DNA from: Siphonodentalium dalli
Lineage: Eukaryota > Mollusca > Scaphopoda > Gadilida > Siphonodentaliidae
Assembly: GCA_032622095.1 (NCBI GenBank)
Contig: CP136063.1
Coordinates: forward strand, 33,670,987-33,734,986
DNA: 64,000 bases
Direction of reading: 5' to 3'
Shown here: positions 58,134-64,000 of the stretch, piece after piece
Position numbering within the stretch: the first letter of the stretch is position 1
Layout: each line of letters opens with the position of its first letter
Notes under the pieces: model-generated
Databases searched by the model: none
What the model saw: only the letters and a program-made list of their open reading frames with translations
Told to the model about the DNA's origin: nothing
Translations under genes and position numbers: made by a program

Positions 58134-59158
58134 GGTCAGATGCTAGTAGCCCATTTATATATAACCATGGTATATGCCAGATAAAACCGTACAAAAAAAC
58201 CGCCGCTCAGTTGACCGTGTATTTATCCATGGTGTGTGTGCCTGTGGTTGTCCGTAACCTGATGCCCGGTGTTATTGATTCGAAAGATAATCATGTTCGA
58301 CTGGTGTTGTTAGTTTGGTAATGAGATTAGCGGTTTCTATGTCTTGTCTGGTCATATTTACTGTTGGAACTTTGTCTGAAATAGACGCACTTTTTATACC
58401 AGAATTTGCGCAACAGGAGCGCATGGAGGGAAATCGCACACCGAGTTGGTTTAAGGGTTTTTAGAAAAACTATTCATATATGATATAGAGAGGCCAACAG
58501 AACGATACCATATAAATACTATTGGGATATCTTTAGTGTAGTTTTGTGGTTACAAGAGCTCATTTACCCCCTGATTTCTGCTCCATATGTGGAATTCTCC
58601 TTTCAAATATTGATATGATGTCAAAAGGGGTGGCACCGGGATATCCCCGACGCATGTGCTATACGATTCCCCGACAAGGGGCGGGCATTAGCTACCGAGT
58701 TGACCATTGCAGATCTCACCGACGTGGGTGGCTATCCCTTCCCAACATAATTTAGTTATCGTCTTCAGTGAATGCAAGACCGCGCTCTTTATCATGGGTT
58801 GCCAAGCAGGGACATGCCGACAGGGTGGTTATGCAGGGGTCTTACCCCCAAACTGTAGTCAAACCCAAATGCAACATTAGTTGGAAAATTCACACCAAAA
58901 TTAGGTTGAAATTGTTCTCGTAGTTTGATTTCCAACAATTTCTTAGTGACGAATTTGTTGTTTTTAGACAAAAAATTGCATATTTCCCTTTCATTTGCAA
59001 AATTTTGGATTGAAATTCTATCAGTTGGCAATTTTCAAATCTAGGATTGTCAAATTTTCATGTTCAGAGTTTCAAAATGTTTTCACATCGGGCCGAACCA
59101 TCGTGTATTTATCGCATATACCCATGGATATATATAAACTGGCTACGAGCATCTGACC
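58134..59158. mobile_element. TIR element copy B, 1.0 kb
   Basis: Ends match copy A: ggtcagatgctagtagccc at the left and ctacgagcatctgacc at the right. Internal blocks are collinear with the outer parts of copy A, but most of the middle and the nested insert are absent. Stretches around 58640-58890 correspond to 53285-53580. Confidence 0.8.
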
Positions 59159-59612
59159 GCCTATTTTCTATAGAATAAACCGCTTTACTGTCACAATTGT
59201 GACATTTAATTAGTTTATATTGGGGAGTTTAGGTGAGTGGACAACAATAGTAAACCCCGATATAAAATGACATATACACAGGACATCGACATAAACCAGC
59301 GGTATCCAAAACAATTTCCCTAGCTGGCTTATATAAAAGGAAACTTGGACTACACTTGACCATGCAATATGAGATATAAACTATACCTACAAGTCACCAA
59401 ATAATATAAATTATATTTTCATATGGACGATGCTAAATATGTCCATAAAATGCATGCAGTCATGAATATAATCAGTCATAAAGATCTAAAGTGTTGTCAT
59501 CCTAAATTCCAGTTGACATCAATTAATACTAGTAGTTGTTTCAACACTATAAATATGATGTCCCTATAACCCTTCCATGACATTAGATTCCTGAAATTTT
59601 GCGAAACCCTGG
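59159..59612. other. No gene recognised
   Basis: AT-rich, with short ataa-type repeats only. Confidence 0.35.
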
Positions 59613-59768
59613 GAGCCTCGATATATATTATGTGCCCAACAATATTTACTTTGACCTTGTAAAACAGAGAATTCTCTTATATATATATACATGTATATAT
59701 ATATATGCGAAACTCCCTACATGATCTTTAATGTGGCACCAGTGTAGCTCCCGTCATGAAAGGGTTAA
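59613..59768 (-). mobile_element. Repeat starting TTAACCCTTTCATG, copy 2
   Basis: Minus-strand copy of 46208-46360, beginning at the complement of catgaaagggttaa (59755-59768). An (AT)n/tacatgta stretch interrupts the middle. Confidence 0.6.
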
Positions 59769-60431
59769 GACATCAACATGATCAAATTGTAATCACTAAC
59801 CTTTATAGATTAACTAGGGGATCTGAACACCATACATGAACTAGATCAGAATATAAAAGTTATCTAAAAGGCATTGATTACAGTTCCTGTTATTTCCCTG
59901 CATACATGAGGGCCACCACAATCAAGTGAATGAAGACACAAGACAACAACTTGGTCAAGTAACATAATTAGCATGGGTGCATCTGAGAATAACTTTTTTG
60001 AGATATAAAATAACTTAATTAAGATTGTCTGGCTTCGGCAAACCTTCGTCATGGCCCAGTTTGCTTCAGCAAATGGCTTAGGGCATTGCTGATTGTCATT
60101 GCCAATTATGAGGGCTGTTTAAAATATCAATGATTATGTATGTTTATCTAATCACACATCCTCTATATTCACACAATTGGCACATGTAAGAATCAGTACA
60201 TTTCGTCATACAGTTTATACAAACGGTTCTGAGGTTCATAAACTTCATAAAAAGCTCTGAACCACCTACTTCATTTCAAGTCGATCGGTGCCCACGCCCG
60301 TTGCTTGATTGTCGTTACATTGTGAGACTGTGTTGGAATTTGAACAATATGTTACTTACAGTCGTTTTGGTAGTTTTGAACAGATGTTCCATGTTATTAA
60401 TGTTCTATTAAAATGGACTGGTATATGATTA
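59769..60431. other. No gene recognised
   Basis: AT-rich, with no supported coding or structured motif. Confidence 0.35.
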
Positions 60432-60575
60432 TAAGGAATGACTTGAACATCGAGCGGGGTCATTTGTTTTGACCGGCAGACTAATTAAACAAAGTATTTG
60501 TGAATCTCATTGTTTTTTAATTACTCTGCTGATCAAAATCCGATGACCCCAATCGACATTCAAGTCATTTCTTGA
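60432..60575. mobile_element. ~144-bp foldback MITE
   Basis: Left arm aatgacttgaacatcgagcg, with ggggtcat and agactaattaaacaaa following. The right arm is their complement (attgttttttaatta, then gatgacccc and cgacattcaagtcatt). Loop is about 20 bp. Confidence 0.88.
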
Positions 60576-60769
60576 ATAATTACAACTACTCTCGATTTGA
60601 TTGAAATGCATGCATATGATTGGTCCAGAGGCTAGGGAACGATCTGACGTATCATAGTACTATATATGTTGCAGTCAATGAGACAACTCGCAAAGTTATA
60701 CTCTAAGAACAAATGGGCGAGTCTAACCTTCCGCATGACGTCACATAATATGAAATTGCGCAAAACGAA

Positions 60770-60950
60770 AATTCCGGTAAACTTCAACTTTTTGCCAGGC
60801 CGCAAAATATTACCGTTAATGAGAAATAACAGATTTTTTAAATCGATATCTAATAACTCTGAGTTTTGATGGGTGGGTTAAATAAATTATTTGTTACCTC
60901 CGAAGCCAATGGAATAGTAACTTTGGGACGTTTAATCAGACTATGCATCT
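60770..60950. repeat. Dispersed repeat, related to 20134-20330
   Basis: Second copy of that repeat, in the same orientation and moderately diverged. Confidence 0.5.
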
Positions 60951-61591
60951 TTAATACACCAATCTCTGTGTATACCAGATGGTATAATATATGGCATAAT
61001 ATTTACAGCCATTTCTAAGTGAATTTCCAGACTATAGTTGGCAGTACGTGCCATTATCGTACACATGAGACATGTGTTCCAAATTGAAACTGCTATAGTG
61101 GTGGCAAATACCAGCTGACAAAAGCAGGTGCTAACCACATGTTTTGGAAAAGTGACGAGAAATTGAAACAGGAATAATAGGTTTTATAGAATATATCAGT
61201 TGTGGTTTGGTTTTGAAATAAAACTGAAAGACAACAGAGAACCGTAAAACTGCACATCACTACTTCATACCAATGTATGGCTTTGGTCCGTGAACATTAG
61301 ATGTTACCAAGGTATTTGCTTGCATCGGGAATGATCAATATAGCTTGAGATTGCTAACCAGTCAGAGGCCATTGCTTCAAATTTGACTCTCTGTGATGAC
61401 AGTTATTAAGACTTTTTCACATTTAAATGTAAATAGTAGGCAAACAAGATGCATTTTCTTGATCATGGATAGTTTATTGAAGAAAATTGAAGTTGAGGTG
61501 TATTTATTTCCTGAATATTTTGCTCGGTTGTTGTCAATTTTCTGAGATGGATTATTAGTAGATCAGTGAAAATATAATTTTTTTGTTGTAA
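60951..61591. other. No gene recognised
   Basis: AT-rich; no motif supported. Confidence 0.35.
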
Positions 61592-61764
61592 TTATAAGCC
61601 ATCAACATTGTTATTCGATTGATTTATGAGCACATATATGTATCAGTATAAGTAGAACAACATAATAGTATAATTCAGCTTTGCGGAATATACAGTGTGT
61701 TATTCATCTACTGATACATTGACACGCTCATATATCAATTGAAAGATGATGTTGATGGCATAAG
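61592..61764. mobile_element. ~173-bp foldback MITE
   Basis: Outer arms taagccatcaacat and atgttgatggcata pair. Inner parts gatttatgagc/gctcatatatc and tgtatcagta/tactgataca also pair. Confidence 0.85.
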
Positions 61765-62763
61765 ACGACTCATGATGAATCATCATTGCTATTCTACCAA
61801 AGCAGTGTATGTCAACACTGATATAGTTAGTCATACTAGCCATTCGTCCTTAGCAGTGTCTATTCATGTCTTCTCGAGCTAGCTGTGCCCGCTTCACTTA
61901 CAGCTCACACGAAACTTCCACAGGCTGCAGCACACTTGTATACCATGGTACAATATTTATGTCATCTGTATGCTGCACATGTTCTGGTACAGTTCTGTTG
62001 ACAGTGTCAGAGCATACTCTGAAAATAAATGCATAAATTCTATTTTTAAGAAAAGTTAAATTTAAAACGTACATTATTTATCAGGTATATAGTTAAATAA
62101 TAGGTATATAATTATAACGCCATGGTTAATTAAGTTTATGTTTAGCATCATCGATTTTTCTAGCGTTGAAATGATTAGTCGATAGTGTTGAAATGACTAG
62201 GGTATTTCATATTGGACGGCCCCCAGTCGACACCTACTATATATAGAACGATCAAAATACCACACATGACAATCAAAGTATTTTCTTAAACATCAAGGAT
62301 CTGCCCATTTTAATGTGTTGGATATGCAATTTTTCACAGCTGTTTGTCATTATAAATTTATTAAAATGCATATTTATCATTATATTTATGGATGTTGACA
62401 GCCTATAGTGACAGGAAAGTATCATGAACATCACTCATAGGATATAATATTGGGTTAAACTTCAAAGTTGAAGTTATTTGCATGTGCGATCCTGACAAAG
62501 TAATGGCAGGGTCGATTTAATTTTTCTAATTTGTATAGCATTTTTTTTTTGCAGAACTTGGTATATTTTCTATAGCACTCCCTACCAATACCTGTCATTT
62601 CATTGTAAATTGGATAGTAGAATTTGGAAATGAATCCAGTTAAGTCGAGCCCTGAAGTCATAAATACTATGGAGAGACTTCGAAATAGCTTCCTAACTTC
62701 TGGCGCATGCAGGCTCATGTGCAGTCTATTTTTGCGGTTGATGATATCACAACTGAACGATAC
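61765..62763. other. No gene recognised
   Basis: AT-rich; a minus frame at 62718-62455 has a few cysteines and aromatic residues but no family I can name. Confidence 0.35.
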
Positions 62764-62893
62764 AAATGTGTGAACTGGTTAACGTTATTGCACGAGTTTG
62801 TTGTGACGCGATGGTAAAACGAGAACCAGATGTTGGAGTTTTACCTCGTAGCACGACAAACGAGTGCAATAACGTTAACATGTTCACACAACT
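62764..62893. mobile_element. ~130-bp foldback MITE
   Basis: gtgtgaactggttaacgtta pairs with taacgttaacatgttcacac. Inner arms attgcacgagtttgt/acaaacgagtgcaat and ggtaaaac/gttttacc also pair. The small palindromes gttaacgtcgcca-agtgacgttgttaac (63019) and tgtattgttcaagaacaataca (63074) lie just beyond. Confidence 0.9.
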
Positions 62894-63539
62894 GTGTTCT
62901 ATGTTTATTGCACACTCTGAAGATTGCAGATTGTAACATACTAACATTTAGGTCGATATTGTTGTATTTAATTCAACAAACATGTGCTTAATGTAGACTA
63001 TACCCCACCATTTAGCGAATACATTTTCTGTTAAAGTTAACGTCGCCAAGTGACGTTGTTAACGTAATAGGTTTGTATTGTTCAAGAACAATACACATTT
63101 TTGTATTGAACGTTTCAGTTATTCTGTATTTTGCTGTGTTTCCAAATAAGCCATTGGGTGGGCAATAAAAGGTTTTATGTGATTCAGGTGTAAAATTATA
63201 TGTAATGTTCAGCGAGCTTTTCCTCTATACCATGACCATGTATGGCTTCAGGTTGATATATAGTCCCTTTAAAAATATCGGAAAGAATGTAACCGGTCAT
63301 TTGAACTTTATACATTCACCTATAGTCGTATCTATATCAATGGCAAGGATCGCGATTTTCGAATGTTTGTACATCTACGCACTTACATGTATGACACATC
63401 GTGTTTGTGAGAAAACGGAACAGTTCCAGGAAATACTCATCTGGCAGCACAAACTCGTATTTCATTACATGTCCATGTCAGTTCAAGGTTTGAATGGGGG
63501 ATGACATACCGCGGTGTTACCCTATTCCAAGCAGGGATC

Positions 63540-63783
63540 ACATATGGGTAACACAGTTATAAACTTCTTCTATTCGGCGGTACCTCTGCATCGGTTGCAT
63601 TGCAGAAAAAATACAAGTCTTACTGGCTACGTGTCCAAGTTTGGTGTCATAGTATGGAATATCGCTAATAATTTGACATGTCATGTTTAGTTTTGCCTCA
63701 ATCTTTTTGCATGACGGATGACCAGGTGGATACACAAGGGATCCACAGCTGTATTCAAACTCGGACAATAAGTATGCGCGCCT
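63540..63783 (-). CDS. Candidate terminal exon, cysteine-containing
   Basis: A minus-strand reading that could be the last exon of a host gene. A pyrimidine-rich stretch and acatacag|g lie at 63784, which could be an acceptor. The frame runs about 80 residues to a TGA at 63538-63540: a start RAYLLSEFEYSCGSL, then VYPPGHPSCKKIEAKLNMTC, DTKLGHVASKTCIFS and EEVYNCVTHM. Five cysteines and an N-x-T site (NMT) suggest an exported protein. I do not recognise a family. The open frame also extends upstream to 63840, so the start is uncertain. Confidence 0.4.
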
Positions 63784-63929
63784 GTATGTTTCAAAATCGA
63801 AAGATTGCAAAGTAGCTACTCTTGGGATCCAAATAAGCATAATAGTACCCGGTTGTTTATTAATTTTTAGAAAATTTGCCGCCCTGTTACCTGTATGGCG
63901 CTTATATGGGTCTGTATCGGTCTATTTTA

Positions 63930-64000
63930 AAGTGATGTAAAACACTGCAAAAGAATGATCAAATAGAAAAGAGAATTGTCTTGCTCAAAGTAGTTATTTT
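63930..64000 (+). repeat. Repeat cut by the window edge
   Basis: aaagtgatg followed by gatcaaa, then cttgctcaaagtagttattt, matches the 56795-56865 spacer. The window stops inside it. Confidence 0.75.

Noticed and set aside
63205-63504. 99-residue plus-strand frame as a membrane protein
   Set aside because: No supported motif, and it lies next to a more plausible minus-strand exon. Codon pattern looks random.
1-64000. tRNA-derived SINEs, rRNA, tRNA genes or CRISPR
   Set aside because: No A/B box pair, cloverleaf or regularly spaced repeat-spacer array was recognised by eye.

Overview
This is a eukaryotic, AT-rich, mostly non-coding window that looks like invertebrate, probably bivalve-mollusc, genomic DNA. 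That is an inference from three things: degenerate non-LTR retrotransposons, many foldback and tandem-repeat elements, and abundant tacatgta-type words. No complete, intact host gene is visible and I recognised no rRNA, tRNA or CRISPR. Coding signal comes from broken transposable elements plus a few candidate exons.

Layout. 0-6 kb: a LINE 3' fragment (minus strand), tandem repeats, a small MITE, and a LINE ORF1 relic split by a fragment of a C-type-lectin-like exon. 6-9.3 kb: AT microsatellites, two MITEs (one with perfect TTAA flanks) and sparse DNA. 9.4-12.4 kb: a decayed CR1/Jockey-type LINE. 13.4-18.1 kb: a large imperfect palindrome whose arms carry two head-to-head broken copies of a cysteine-rich (CxC) protein gene. 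18.1-20 kb: a GC-rich patch, a pogo-like terminus and a 42-bp minisatellite of about 24 units. 20-25.3 kb: dispersed and duplicated non-coding repeats. 25.7-29 kb: an L1/Tx1-like LINE ORF2 with four breaks.

30.5-32.5 kb: three degenerate tandem duplications. 33.9-34.5 kb and 43.4-44.4 kb: three copies of an exon-plus-intron unit on the minus strand, the best candidate for host coding sequence. 36.3-40.5 kb: an inverted-arm element enclosing a 21-bp satellite that switches orientation. 40.8-42.3 kb: a 1.5-kb TIR element with a small reading frame. 46.9-51.1 kb: an inverted composite of ~180-bp repeats around a 143-bp tandem array. 51.7-59.2 kb: MITEs, two copies of a 2.3/1.0-kb TIR element and two copies of a Helentron-like repeat. 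60-63 kb: several small foldback elements. 63.5-63.8 kb: a cysteine-containing candidate terminal exon on the minus strand.

The genes do not form a pathway. The main story is repeated formation of inverted repeats, and capture or duplication of short exon-like pieces by mobile DNA. All family assignments come from motif reading by eye, and boundaries are approximate unless a flanking motif fixes them.
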